NCBI RefSeq assembly: GCF_000717275.1 | Contig: NZ_JNYV01000002.1 | Location: forward strand, 1,054,001 to 1,118,000 | Source: Kitasatospora arboriphila | GTDB taxonomy: Bacteria; Actinomycetota; Actinomycetes; Mycobacteriales; Mycobacteriaceae | Reading direction: 5' to 3' | Length of the DNA: 64,000 nt | In this document: one piece after another, positions 32,226 through 40,829 of the stretch | Position numbering within the stretch: position 1 is the first letter of the stretch | How the letters are laid out: each line of letters begins with the position of its first letter | Position numbers and translations under genes: made by a program | Notes under the pieces: model-generated | Databases searched by the model: none | What the model was told of the DNA's origin: nothing | The model's input: only the letters and a program-made list of their open reading frames with translations

Positions 32226-33671
32226 TTACGGAGTTGGTGCTGGTGCCGAGGGGGCCGTCGGTGCCGGGATGAGCGGCGCCGGCGTCGGGATTGGCGACGG
32301 CGCAGTCTGAGGACTTCCGGGGGGCGCGCAGTTCGACGGCGCCGGAGCACCGTTGAACCGGTCGGCGAACCATGTCAGGTACTCGGACTTCGAGTCGTTC
32401 GGAATGGTCTGGTGCGTGGCACCCTCGTACATCGTGTATTCGACCGGCTGGCCGAATCCACATGCGCGCGCGATGTATTGCGTGGTGCCGTTGGGGTTGA
32501 CCACGGTGTCCGCGGTGCCTTGCATCACCAGTACCGGAACCTTGGGTGCGCTGTAGCCGGCGGTGTTTTCGTTGAGGCGCTGCTGCCAATCTGCCGGGAT
32601 GTCGGGGTTGAGGAGAGTCTCTCCTGGCGGCGTTGTGAGGTTCGAGTTGATGACGTAGGCGAGATGGTTGATGCACTGCCGCGCTGCACCCACCATGGCC
32701 TCTTCGCCGGCCTTGGTCACCACATCGGACACCTTCAGTTCAGGGTAGGCAGCAGCCAGACCGCGGAAGACGTTCAACTGCAGTGCAACTGCGTGCGCGG
32801 GCGATGTCGCGTTGCTCGGTCCCGGTGGGACCTGTCTGGCGAACTGAGGGCCGTTGTCGGCCGCGGGGGCCAGGCCCGCGGTGCCGAGCAATCGCAACGG
32901 GGCGCCGTAGTCCTGGTTCTGTGACATCCACATCGATGCTCCGCCGCCTTGCGACCAGCCGAGAACCACCATGTCGTTGCCGGTGCCGGTCTCGTCGATC
33001 TTCTGCGCGGCTTTGACCGAGTCCCAGACGTTGTTCGATTCCGATTCGAGCACCGTGTACTGCTGGATGCCCGGAGTGCCCAGCCCCTGGTAGTCGGTTG
33101 CCACGACGACGTATCCGGCGGCGAGCATTTCGGAGAGTGCGGGTACGCCCGCATCCTGCTGCAACGTGCTGGTGTACGTGAAGTAGTCGGCCAGGTCGAC
33201 GGCCGGCTTGGGCGCCAGTGACGGGGCACAGTTGCGGCCGCCGCCCTCGGTGCCGTGCGCCCAGGCGACAACCTTTCGTCCACCCTCGGGTGCGGCGCCC
33301 TCCGGTGCGACCACAAAACCTGATACCGCAACCGGTGTACCGTCGTGCAGCTCTGACAGGTAGAGGATGCGCCAGGCCCGTGCGCCTTCGGGTGCATCGA
33401 TCTCTTCTTTGCGAATCAGCTCACCGTGCTCGCCGCTGGGCAGCGGGGACGGGGGTTCATAGAACTCCGGAATGCCGAATTGGCCGTCGATGTCACCGTT
33501 GCTTTCGCCCACCGAACTGGGTGCAGAGGTGGTCGATGAAGTCTCGCTCGCCGAGTCGCTGTTACTGCAGCCGGCCGCCACTACGGAAACACTGACCAAC
33601 AGCGACAACGCGATAGCTGATTTTCTTTGCCAGAGAGAACCTTTGGGTGTTTGGACACCGCGTACATTCAT
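32226..33671 (-). CDS. Secretory-lipase-family lipoprotein
   Basis: A 481-residue exported hydrolase: signal peptide with lipobox VAAGC, then the LIP (secretory lipase) fold with KVVAWAHGTEGGG, nucleophile elbow GWSQGG, catalytic aspartate in GTADTVV and histidine in GATHQT. The C-terminal 40 residues are a Pro/Ala-rich tail (SPIPTPAPLIPAPTAP) that may span the cell wall. It probably releases fatty acids from host or environmental lipids. A TAATCT hexamer six bases before the ATG suggests a leaderless transcript. Confidence 0.87.
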   Translation of the reverse strand: MNVRGVQTPKGSLWQRKSAIALSLLVSVSVVAAGCSNSDSASETSSTTSAPSSVGESNGDIDGQFGIPEFYEPPSPLPSGEHGELIRKEEIDAPEGARAWRILYLSELHDGTPVAVSGFVVAPEGAAPEGGRKVVAWAHGTEGGGRNCAPSLAPKPAVDLADYFTYTSTLQQDAGVPALSEMLAAGYVVVATDYQGLGTPGIQQYTVLESESNNVWDSVKAAQKIDETGTGNDMVVLGWSQGGGASMWMSQNQDYGAPLRLLGTAGLAPAADNGPQFARQVPPGPSNATSPAHAVALQLNVFRGLAAAYPELKVSDVVTKAGEEAMVGAARQCINHLAYVINSNLTTPPGETLLNPDIPADWQQRLNENTAGYSAPKVPVLVMQGTADTVVNPNGTTQYIARACGFGQPVEYTMYEGATHQTIPNDSKSEYLTWFADRFNGAPAPSNCAPPGSPQTAPSPIPTPAPLIPAPTAPSAPAPTP

Positions 33672-33677
33672 GGCCGG

Positions 33678-33683
33678 AGATTA
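33678..33683 (-). promoter_or_regulatory. Leaderless -10 of lipase gene
   Basis: TAATCT on the minus strand ends six bases before the ATG at 33671; no Shine-Dalgarno sequence is present. The rest of the 236-bp gap up to 33907 holds nothing else I can support. Confidence 0.45.
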
Positions 33684-33907
33684 GCACTGCAAGGGTCTTT
33701 TGCCGACGCAAATGCGAATACGGCGAAAGGCCGTACGACGAACAACCGTTGACATCGTGGAAATGCCGCATTGGCGTATTCGGCGCGCGAAGTATCTTTA
33801 TGCGCCGATGATGTGTGCGTCGTCAGGGAAGCATTCGAGTGACGCTCCGAATTCCATCAGTATGTGGCTCCCGCACGTTCGAGGCAGAAAGCCGTGCGCG
33901 GCGTGTA

Positions 33908-34330
33908 CTAGCGAACTGGGGCGCCGCCGTTGCCGCTGGAATCATAGGTCTCCCAGGGGGTTTCGCGTAAACCTGGACAGTGCTCGGGCGTCGGGTGGTG
34001 GGCGATGTGGATCATCTGGTCGAGGGCGTCGCGGGCGGCGGCCAGGTCTGCCATGGCTGCGGTGATGCGGTCGCGCTCAGATGCCAAGACATCGAAGACC
34101 TCGGGAGAGGCCGTGCCGCTGTCGACGCACGGCAGCAATTGCAGGACCACTCGGCTGGACAGGCCGGCGGTGAAGAACTGCTGGATCAGCTTCACGCGCT
34201 CGATGGCGGACTCCGGGTAGGTGCGTTGACCACTCGCGGTGCGCTCGGACTCGAGCAGTCCCTGCTCTTCGTAGTAGCGCAGCGCTCTGGTGCTCACTCC
34301 TGCGCGGACTGCGACATCTCCGATTCGCAT
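33908..34330 (-). CDS. MerR-family transcriptional regulator
   Basis: A 140-residue MerR regulator: IGDVAVRAGVSTRALRYYEE is the winged helix-turn-helix, followed by a coiled-coil (ITAAMADLAAARDALDQM) and a C-terminal HHPTPEHCPG segment. The few cysteines and histidines do not form a recognised metal site, so a small-molecule inducer is likely. ATG at 34330 has GTGAAGG upstream. Divergent from the SDR gene, whose promoter has MerR-type geometry. Confidence 0.88.
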   Translation of the reverse strand: MRIGDVAVRAGVSTRALRYYEEQGLLESERTASGQRTYPESAIERVKLIQQFFTAGLSSRVVLQLLPCVDSGTASPEVFDVLASERDRITAAMADLAAARDALDQMIHIAHHPTPEHCPGLRETPWETYDSSGNGGAPVR

Positions 34331-34368
34331 ACCTTCACCCCCTGTGATCAGGCTATCTGCGAACAGAC

Positions 34369-34400
34369 TTGCCCTTGACGTCAACGTGAAGTTTTAGAGT
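34369..34400 (+). promoter_or_regulatory. MerR-type promoter with 20-bp spacer
   Basis: TTGCCC (34369-34374) and TAGAGT (34395-34400) are 20 bp apart, too long for normal polymerase binding and typical of MerR-activated promoters. The spacer contains the dyad CTTGACGTCAACGTGAAG, centred as expected for a MerR dimer. Drives the SDR gene. Confidence 0.6.
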
Positions 34401-34467
34401 AGCCGATGTCGGGCAGATGTGGCCCGATCCCAAGAATGAAGAACTTCTCGTAGAAGGCATGGTCCCC

Positions 34468-35193
34468 ATGGACATCACCAACCAGATCGCACTCGTCACC
34501 GGCGCAAACCGCGGAATCGGCCGTCAATACGTACTCGAGCTGCTCGATCGCGGAGCCAGCAAGGTGTACGCGACGGCCCGCCGCCCCGAGACCTTGGAGT
34601 TTGCCGACGGTCGGGTGGTGCCGTTGCGGCTCGACCTGCTCGAACACCAGTCCGTCGTCGCCGCGGCAGCGGCCGCGAGCGATGTCACCTTGCTCGTCAA
34701 CAACGCGGGGATCTCCACCGGCGCGCCTCTGGTGACCGGTGATCTGGCTGAGATCCGCCGCGAGATGGACACGCACTTTTGGGGCACGCTGGACGTGATC
34801 CGGGAGTTCGCCCCCGTGCTGGCCGCGCAGGGAGGTGGTGCGGTCGTCAACGTCTTGTCTGCCCTGTCGTGGTTCACCGCTCCCGGCAGCGGGTCGTATT
34901 CTGCTGCCAAGTCGGCTGAATGGAACATGACAAACGGTGTGCGCCTCGAGCTTTCATCGCAAGGGACGTTCGTTCAGGGTGTCCTTTTGGGCGCAGCCGA
35001 CACGGACATCGCCGCGGGGTATGACGGGCCCAAGATCGATCCTCGCGACGTGCCGCGTCGCTCACTCGACGGACTGACCGACGGGTTGATCGAGGTGATC
35101 GTCGACGACTGGACCGCGATGGTGAAGGCGTCGCTGGCCGGAGACCCGGCCGCGTTCTACTCGCAGATGAGCCAACTCCTGGGCGCCGGCTGA
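34468..35193 (+). CDS. Short-chain dehydrogenase/reductase
   Basis: A 241-residue SDR with TGANRGIGR (cofactor motif), LLVNNAGIS, catalytic serine in NVLSALSW and YxxxK as YSAAK. ATG 34468 is chosen because AGAAGG sits about ten bases upstream; ATG 34459 is too close to it. Controlled by the divergent MerR regulator. Substrate unknown; MerR/SDR pairs often respond to reactive carbonyls or aromatic compounds. Confidence 0.87.
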   Translation: MDITNQIALVTGANRGIGRQYVLELLDRGASKVYATARRPETLEFADGRVVPLRLDLLEHQSVVAAAAAASDVTLLVNNAGISTGAPLVTGDLAEIRREMDTHFWGTLDVIREFAPVLAAQGGGAVVNVLSALSWFTAPGSGSYSAAKSAEWNMTNGVRLELSSQGTFVQGVLLGAADTDIAAGYDGPKIDPRDVPRRSLDGLTDGLIEVIVDDWTAMVKASLAGDPAAFYSQMSQLLGAG

Positions 35194-35263
35194 GCAGTCG
35201 CTGCGGCGGCAAGGCCGTGTTGTCACCTGCGGTCGTCAGTCACCAACCGGAGGCAGGCCATGC

Positions 35264-36229
35264 TCAGTGTGTGGCGCCTTCACCTTTCGGGTCCGCGAGG
35301 GGCACGGCCGTCTTCAAGAACGTGAGTTGCTCGTCGACCACAGTCGGGAACAGCGGCTCCACGTAGGGGTCGAAGTGACCGCCGCGATGCACGTGGACTG
35401 TTGCGGCCGGGATCTTCGACGCTACTTTCTGGGCGACAGAGGCCGGGGTGACGGCGTCATCGGACATGATCTGGATCAGCGTGGGGCATGTGATCGCAGC
35501 AGCTGTGCGCCCCGGGGAGTAGAGGCCGATCTTGAGAAGTATTCGGGCGGCCACGGTTTCGGGAAAATCGCTGATGTTCAGTCCCGACTCCGCAATGAGT
35601 CGGTCCCGCGCGTCCATCGCGTCAGGCGATGTCATGACTGCGACGTCGCCGGGTCGACCGACTGAATTGATGTAGCGCGGTGACCGCTTCAGCAGCGCCC
35701 GCGTCTGGTCGATGACGGCGGACGGGAGGACTCGCAGGGTGTTGCGCAGACCGGTTGCCCGCACCGCTGCGGGGCCGCTGACGTGGGGAACCTGTGCGAT
35801 CGCGGCCGCGAAGTCCTCGCCGCTGCCCGCAAGTGAGAGCACATGGCCCCCTGCGAACGAGGTCCCCCAACCGACAATCCGCCGGGCGCGTGCACCATCG
35901 AGCGACCGGGCGTAAGCGATGGCGTTGCGGTAGTCCTGATGCTGCTTGGAGATGTCGAGAAGCTGGCGGGGCTCGCCCTCGCTGTCTCCGAAGTGCCGGT
36001 AGTCGAACACGACAACCATGTATCCGGCGCGGGCGAATGCGTCCGCATAGTTGAAAAGCCGCACGGCGCGGGGAGTTCCGAATCCGTGAGCCATCACCAC
36101 TGCAGGTGTGTCGGCGTTAGCTGCAGCCGGACGAAAAACTGCCGCCGCGCATCGCACGCCCTCGGAGTCGAACCATTCGTCGGTGCGCAAGTAGCCGGGA
36201 TCGCCCGCGGTGGACGCATCAGTAGGCAT
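35264..36229 (-). CDS. Alpha/beta hydrolase (dienelactone-hydrolase/YcjY-like)
   Basis: A 321-residue hydrolase: VVMAHGFGTPRAVRLFNYAD, nucleophile elbow GWGTSFAGG, acid in IMSDDAVTP and histidine in HRGGHFDPY. The lid region is helical. ATG at 36229 has AAAGGA upstream; the frame extends to 36295 without a better start. Divergent from a TetR regulator with a double operator between them, so expression is probably induced by its substrate or product. Confidence 0.85.
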   Translation of the reverse strand: MPTDASTAGDPGYLRTDEWFDSEGVRCAAAVFRPAAANADTPAVVMAHGFGTPRAVRLFNYADAFARAGYMVVVFDYRHFGDSEGEPRQLLDISKQHQDYRNAIAYARSLDGARARRIVGWGTSFAGGHVLSLAGSGEDFAAAIAQVPHVSGPAAVRATGLRNTLRVLPSAVIDQTRALLKRSPRYINSVGRPGDVAVMTSPDAMDARDRLIAESGLNISDFPETVAARILLKIGLYSPGRTAAAITCPTLIQIMSDDAVTPASVAQKVASKIPAATVHVHRGGHFDPYVEPLFPTVVDEQLTFLKTAVPLADPKGEGATH

Positions 36230-36284
36230 GGCGAGTCCTTTGTGTGGAGGTGCGGCTGTGTGTGGGAACATCACCAACCGCACA

Positions 36285-36343
36285 TTCTTGATCATCGTTC
36301 AAGAAGACGGTAGCAACGCCTTGAACGGTAATCAAGATAGGAT
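36285..36343. promoter_or_regulatory. Tandem TTGA-N7-TCAA operators and TetR leaderless -10
   Basis: TTCTTGA-N7-TCAAGAA (36285-36305) is a perfect 7-bp inverted repeat and CTTGA-N7-TCAAG (36320-36336) a second with the same TTGA-N7-TCAA core, 33 bp downstream. TAGGAT (36338-36343) lies six bases before the TetR ATG. Both sites fit a TetR dimer. Confidence 0.7.
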
Positions 36344-36349
36344 TCCGGC

Positions 36350-36901
36350 ATGCCTCGCAACCGCGCGCCCGTCGACCGGTCTGAGAAGCGGGCCGAGATC
36401 ATCGCTGCGGCCACGTCACTGTTCGTCGACGAGGGTTACGACAACACGACGATGGGAAAGATCGCTACCGCAGCGGGCGTGACAGCGAACACCATCTATT
36501 GGTACTTCCGAGACAAGGACCAGCTGCTGATCGCCGTACTCGACGAGGTACACGCCGAGACCCTCACCCGCTTTGCGGCCTTGGGTGAGCGGCCGCTCGG
36601 CGACCACATCCTCTGGGCGGTCCGAGAGCTCACCCGATACCACCGGCTGGTGGACACCGTCCACGTGCGCACATCCCATTCAGTCGATATCGAAAGCTGG
36701 CACAACGGTTTTCACTCGACATGGGAAGGGTGGATTGCATCCGAGCTGGCCCAGTCAGGAGCGCCCGGCGCCGACGTGGAGGCGATGACCCGTGTGATCG
36801 TCTTTGTCATCGAGAGCATGCTCAGCCATCCCAACAGTGAGGACGAGAACCGGGCAACGGTCGACGTACTCCTGCGGATGGTCGACCTGCCAACACGCTA
36901 G
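36350..36901 (+). CDS. TetR-family transcriptional regulator
   Basis: A 183-residue TetR regulator with a textbook N-terminal domain (NTTMGKIATAAGVTANTIYW, then YFRDKDQLL) and a C-terminal helical ligand domain. No Shine-Dalgarno; the leaderless -10 TAGGAT supports ATG 36350. Likely represses itself and the divergent hydrolase through the two operators upstream. The following 290 bp (36902-37191) hold nothing that I can identify. Confidence 0.9.
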   Translation: MPRNRAPVDRSEKRAEIIAAATSLFVDEGYDNTTMGKIATAAGVTANTIYWYFRDKDQLLIAVLDEVHAETLTRFAALGERPLGDHILWAVRELTRYHRLVDTVHVRTSHSVDIESWHNGFHSTWEGWIASELAQSGAPGADVEAMTRVIVFVIESMLSHPNSEDENRATVDVLLRMVDLPTR

Positions 36902-37191
36902 GGGTCGTGGCGGGCCGCCGGCGAATTTGCACCAGGATCGTCCCCGTCGGTGGTGGTGGGTGGCTATGTTCCCTCCGCGACTGTGCCGGGGGATGAAGTT
37001 GGTGGCGTCTACGTCCTAACAGTCCGCCGGAGCCCGGTTGAACTCCGATTGGGGTCACCGCTGTCGTCCAGGCGGCGCTTCGGCAGCCGGCAGAGCCGTC
37101 TGGTTTGTTGGGATCGGTAGCGGGGTGGCCCGAGTGTACTCGTCCGTGTTGGTCGTCGAAGATCGGCGCCACGTACGGAAGGGAGTGTTAG

Positions 37192-37575
37192 ATGACGTTA
37201 CCGCGCAACCACTTTGGTAACCCCAGTCGACCCAGAGCGGGGCATCGGCCGACCCGTGAAGAGGCGCTGGCGCGCCTTCGGCAGCGTCAGATGCCGCTGC
37301 CGGACCGGGCCGTGGCCATGCGGGCCATGCCCGTTGCTCCCACCTACCCCTCGCCTGGCCTGTCCGATCGAGAAGTTCAAGTGCTGCGAGCGTGGCTGGC
37401 ACTCGACTCCAAATCATCTGTTGCGCAGAGGTTGTGCATCTCGCTCGGGACGGTCAACACACACCTCACCCGCATTCGAGTCAAGTACAGGGATGTCGGA
37501 CGAAGTGCGCCCACCAAAGCGGCTCTGGTGGCACGCGCCATTCAGGATGGAATCGTTTTGATCGACGATCTCTGA
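37192..37575 (+). CDS. Small LuxR-type HTH protein
   Basis: A 127-residue protein. The C-terminal half is a LuxR/FixJ helix-turn-helix (GLSDREVQVLRAWLALDSKS, then AQRLCISLGTVNTHLTRIRVK). The N-terminal 55 residues are basic and proline-rich with no receiver domain, so its signal is unknown. GGAAGGGAG precedes the ATG at the right spacing. It lies upstream of the amino-acid permease and could regulate it. Confidence 0.8.
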   Translation: MTLPRNHFGNPSRPRAGHRPTREEALARLRQRQMPLPDRAVAMRAMPVAPTYPSPGLSDREVQVLRAWLALDSKSSVAQRLCISLGTVNTHLTRIRVKYRDVGRSAPTKAALVARAIQDGIVLIDDL

Positions 37576-37665
37576 GTCGTGGGTCGACCGGGCCAGAAAC
37601 ATCCGTTCGAGACAGAGATACTCATTACTGCAAGTTTCAGCGCAAGGCTGCTCGATCCGGGTTAG

Positions 37666-37715
37666 CGTTGTACCGACGTTCCGACCAGCAGGCACGGGAT
37701 GCCCTCCGTACAACG
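37666..37715. promoter_or_regulatory. Inverted repeat upstream of permease
   Basis: CGTTGTAC (37666-37673) and GTACAACG (37708-37715) are perfect 8-bp inverted copies 34 bp apart, ending 15 bp before the permease start. Possible operator of the LuxR-type protein, or a looped mRNA leader. Confidence 0.4.
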
Positions 37716-37730
37716 ATCGAGGTATTTCGC

Positions 37731-39215
37731 GTGCCCACGCCCCTGACAGATGAATCATCGGCCGACAGTTCCTTACCCCCACAGGATTCCGGTCCCGAGT
37801 TGCAGCGGACTCTCGGCGAATTCCAGGTGTTCGCGATCTCCTTCGCGTTCATCTCCGTGGCGGTGGGAGTCTTTGCAACGTACGGAGAAGTGCTGGTCAC
37901 CGCTGGCCCGGTTGGTATCTGGCTGTGGCTGTTCGCGGCTGTCGGCCAGACATTGGTTGCCCTCGTGGTCGCTCAATTTGCGGCCAGGATCGCGTTGAGC
38001 GGCTCGTCCTACCAGTGGGCATCGAGGCTGGCGAATCCGAAGGTCGGTTGGCTGTTCGGCTGGCTGACCTTTTGGTACCTGGCCACGGCAGTCGTCGCAA
38101 TGGACAGTGCGCTCGCCAGTCAGGCGTTCATGCCGCTGGTGGGGATGGATCCGAACGAGGACACGGCCCGCATCATCACTGTGGTCATCATGATCATTCA
38201 GGCTGTCTTGGTGATCGCCTCGACCCGGTTGTTGGGTTTGATCACCTCGGGTGCTGTCGGTGTCGAGCTCGCGATCGTCGCGATACTCGTTGTCGCGCTG
38301 GCAGCGGTGGTGGTGTTCACCGGTAGCGGTGAGGTCAGCAACCTGACGTCGCGGGGAATCACCGAAGGCGACAGCAACTACTTCGCCATCGGCGGCGGAC
38401 TGATGGCCGGAATGCTGATGGGACTCACCACGCTGGTGGGATTCGATTCGGCGGCGAATCTCGCCGAGGAGGCCAAGGATCCGTTCCGGAGTGTGCCGCG
38501 CGCGATCGTTGCCTCCGTGCTCGCCGCCGGGGTGGCAGGGTTCTTGTTCTTGCTCGCGCTGACCGTAGCGATCGACGATGTGGACGCGATCAGTAAGAGT
38601 GGGTCGCCGGTCGCAGCGATCATCCGAGACCAACTCGGTCCGGTGATGGAACGGATCCTGCTGGCTGCCATCGTCTTTGCGATCTTCGGCGCCGGAATGG
38701 TGGTGATGGCGGCGTGCTCACGTCAGGTGTTCGCGATGGCCCGAGATGAACGGTTCCCGGCACATGGGCTGATGCGTAAGGTCAATCCCCGCACCCAGAC
38801 CCCGGTACCGGCCACCCTTCTCATCCTGGTCGTCGGTGTCGTCTTGTTGGTCGTGCTGCCCGGAGACGCGCTGATCAAGCTGATCACCGCCTCGACACTT
38901 CTGCCTGCGCTCATCTACGGCGCCATCGTTGTGCTCTATCTGGTGGTGCGCAAGCGGCTGGAAAGAAAAGAGGATGGGTTCAGCCTCGGCCGCTTCGAAC
39001 TCCCGATTGCCGTGGCAGCCTTGATCTGGGTCGCCTTCGCGCTGTTCGTGTTGGTCACTCCAGGTGACTCCACCTCGTCGAACGTGATCGTCGCCGGCCT
39101 GATCCTGCTGGGTGGCGTGTACTTCGCCAAGATGATGATTTTCAACCGTGAGGTGCTCGAGACCGAGCCTGCCGGTGGCGACGCTGTCGACGCGGTTGTC
39201 GAGGTGACCGAGTGA
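37731..39215 (+). CDS. APC-family amino-acid/polyamine permease
   Basis: A 494-residue permease with twelve membrane segments: LGEFQVFAISFAFISVAVGV, SGSSYQWASRLANPKVGWLF and the conserved FDSAANLAEEAKDPFRSVPR loop of the GABA/amino-acid permease group. GTG 37731 is preferred since GAGGT precedes it and the hydrophilic upstream part of the frame is not typical. The stop is overlapped by the GTG of the FAD-oxidase remnant. Confidence 0.88.
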   Translation: MPTPLTDESSADSSLPPQDSGPELQRTLGEFQVFAISFAFISVAVGVFATYGEVLVTAGPVGIWLWLFAAVGQTLVALVVAQFAARIALSGSSYQWASRLANPKVGWLFGWLTFWYLATAVVAMDSALASQAFMPLVGMDPNEDTARIITVVIMIIQAVLVIASTRLLGLITSGAVGVELAIVAILVVALAAVVVFTGSGEVSNLTSRGITEGDSNYFAIGGGLMAGMLMGLTTLVGFDSAANLAEEAKDPFRSVPRAIVASVLAAGVAGFLFLLALTVAIDDVDAISKSGSPVAAIIRDQLGPVMERILLAAIVFAIFGAGMVVMAACSRQVFAMARDERFPAHGLMRKVNPRTQTPVPATLLILVVGVVLLVVLPGDALIKLITASTLLPALIYGAIVVLYLVVRKRLERKEDGFSLGRFELPIAVAALIWVAFALFVLVTPGDSTSSNVIVAGLILLGGVYFAKMMIFNREVLETEPAGGDAVDAVVEVTE

Positions 39216-39457
39216 GCAAACGGGTGTCCGCGGCGGTGGAACTGACCGGCCAAATCGTGCGCCCCGGGGACCCGCAGTATGGAACTGCTCGGTCCGATCC
39301 TGGCCCTTCGTGCACCAGAGGCGAATTGGGAGCAGAGGCCGCGTCGGCGGATCCTTCGACCACAGTGTGCTTGTCGTGGGTGGACGACTTCACGAAAGCG
39401 TTGGCGCCCACCGGCGTGTTCAGCTTCGAGCAAGGACTTTCGCAAGCCGAGAGCTGA
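39212..39457 (+). pseudogene. Remnant of a FAD-linked (berberine-bridge-like) oxidase
   Basis: An 81-codon frame starting with a GTG that overlaps the permease stop (GTGA). Its first part, LTGQIVRPGDPQYGTARSDP, resembles the N-terminus of PCMH/BBE-type FAD-linked oxidases, which are normally about 450 residues. The remainder shows no such similarity in any frame and then stops against the convergent dehydrogenase gene. Best read as the 5' stub of a deleted gene; a real short protein cannot be excluded. Confidence 0.4.
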
Positions 39458-39458
39458 A

Positions 39459-40601
39459 TCACAGTGAGCGCGCGATGATCTCCTTCATGATTTCGTTGGT
39501 ACCGGCGTAGATCTTCTGAACCCGCCCATCTGCCCACATGCGGCCGATGGGGTACTCGCTCATGTACCCGTATCCACCGAAGAGTTGCATGCAGTCGTCG
39601 AGCACTGTCATCGCGCGGTCCGAGGTCCACCACTTGGCCATGGCCACCGTGGGGATGTCGAGGTTGCCGGCGAGGTGTTTGCAGATGCAGTCGTCGACGA
39701 AGACGCGGGCAATCGTTGTCTCCGTCGCGGCTTCGGCGAGTTTGAACTTGGTGTTCTGGAACCCGAAAATTGGGCGGCCGAACGCCGTCCGCTCTTTGGT
39801 GTAGGCCAGTGTCTGGGCGACGGCAGATTCCATCCCGGCGACCGACGCCACTGCGATGATCAACCGCTCCTGAGGTAGCTGCTGCATCAGTTGGACAAAG
39901 CCCAATCCTTCATCGGTCCCCAGGAGGTTCGCGGTCGGTACTCGGACGCTGTCGAAGAACAATTCCGACGTGTCCTGTCCGCGCTGCCCGATCTTGTCCA
40001 GAATCCGGCCGCGGCGGAAACCCTGCCGGTCACCCTCGACGAGAATCAACGAGATGCCGTCTGCGCCTTTGCTGGTGTCGGTCTTGGCCACCACGACGAT
40101 GAGGTCGGCCTGCGATCCGTTTGTGATGAACGTCTTGGACCCGTCGATCACGTATTCGTCTGCATCGCGGATCGCTTTGGTCGAGATGTTCTGCAGATCG
40201 GAGCCCGTGCCGGGTTCTGTCATCGCGATGGCGCCGACAACCTCGCCCGTTGCCATCTTCGGCAACCAACGCTGCTTCTGCTCCTCTGATCCGTACTCGA
40301 GTAGGTAGTGGGCGACGATCCCGTTGTGCAAGCTCACGCCCCACGACGAATCACCAGCTCGCGCTTGCTCTTCGATCAACACCGCCTCGTGCGCGAACGT
40401 TCCGCCGCCGCCGCCGTACTCCTCTGGAATCGACATGCACAGCAGCCCCAATTCGCCGGCCTGGTTCCACAGATCGCGATCCACATGGTGTTGCGACGTG
40501 TACTTCTCGGTGTTCGGGATGACGTGCTTGTCGAGGAACGACTTGATCAGTCCACGTAAAGCTTCGAGATCAGGAGTCACCCAGGGTGAGGTGTGGGTCA
40601 T
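39459..40601 (-). CDS. Acyl-CoA dehydrogenase, long-chain/isovaleryl-type active site
   Basis: A 380-residue acyl-CoA dehydrogenase (AMTEPGTGSDLQNI; FGRPIFGFQNTKFKLAEAAT). The usual C-terminal base is replaced (Ala366 in IYAGTNEIMKEI), while Glu245 in QQLPQERL sits where long-chain and isovaleryl-CoA dehydrogenases keep theirs. It should be active on long or branched acyl-CoA. AAAGG precedes the ATG. Divergent from the Tat-exported flavoprotein at 40830, with a GTAACAAT direct repeat between them. Confidence 0.9.
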   Translation of the reverse strand: MTHTSPWVTPDLEALRGLIKSFLDKHVIPNTEKYTSQHHVDRDLWNQAGELGLLCMSIPEEYGGGGGTFAHEAVLIEEQARAGDSSWGVSLHNGIVAHYLLEYGSEEQKQRWLPKMATGEVVGAIAMTEPGTGSDLQNISTKAIRDADEYVIDGSKTFITNGSQADLIVVVAKTDTSKGADGISLILVEGDRQGFRRGRILDKIGQRGQDTSELFFDSVRVPTANLLGTDEGLGFVQLMQQLPQERLIIAVASVAGMESAVAQTLAYTKERTAFGRPIFGFQNTKFKLAEAATETTIARVFVDDCICKHLAGNLDIPTVAMAKWWTSDRAMTVLDDCMQLFGGYGYMSEYPIGRMWADGRVQKIYAGTNEIMKEIIARSL

Positions 40602-40630
40602 CGGTACCTTTCATTGGCCAGACCATGTCA

Positions 40631-40647
40631 GTAACAATTGTAACAAT
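40631..40647. promoter_or_regulatory. GTAACAAT direct repeat in divergent promoter region
   Basis: GTAACAATTGTAACAAT: GTAACAAT occurs twice with a 9-bp period and overlaps the palindrome ACAATTGT (40634-40641). It lies 30 bp upstream of the dehydrogenase start. Candidate regulator site. Confidence 0.4.
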
Positions 40648-40829
40648 CATGAATGGCACTATCGCGCGATGAGGTGGGGGTCGCGCCGGTGGGCTGATTT
40701 TCGGTGTTCGGGCAATTGCCAGTGCTGAACGATGCAACAGTGTATCTATAGTTGTGGCATTGACTTCCCATGGATGCGTTGGATCTAGATGCATGGTCCG
40801 CGTGTCCCTGGCCTACGAAGGCGTATGAC

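Noticed and set aside
33715..33782. CGAATACG/CGTATTCG inverted repeat between lipase and MerR genes
   Set aside because: Eight-base arms 52 bp apart without relation to a promoter; could arise by chance.
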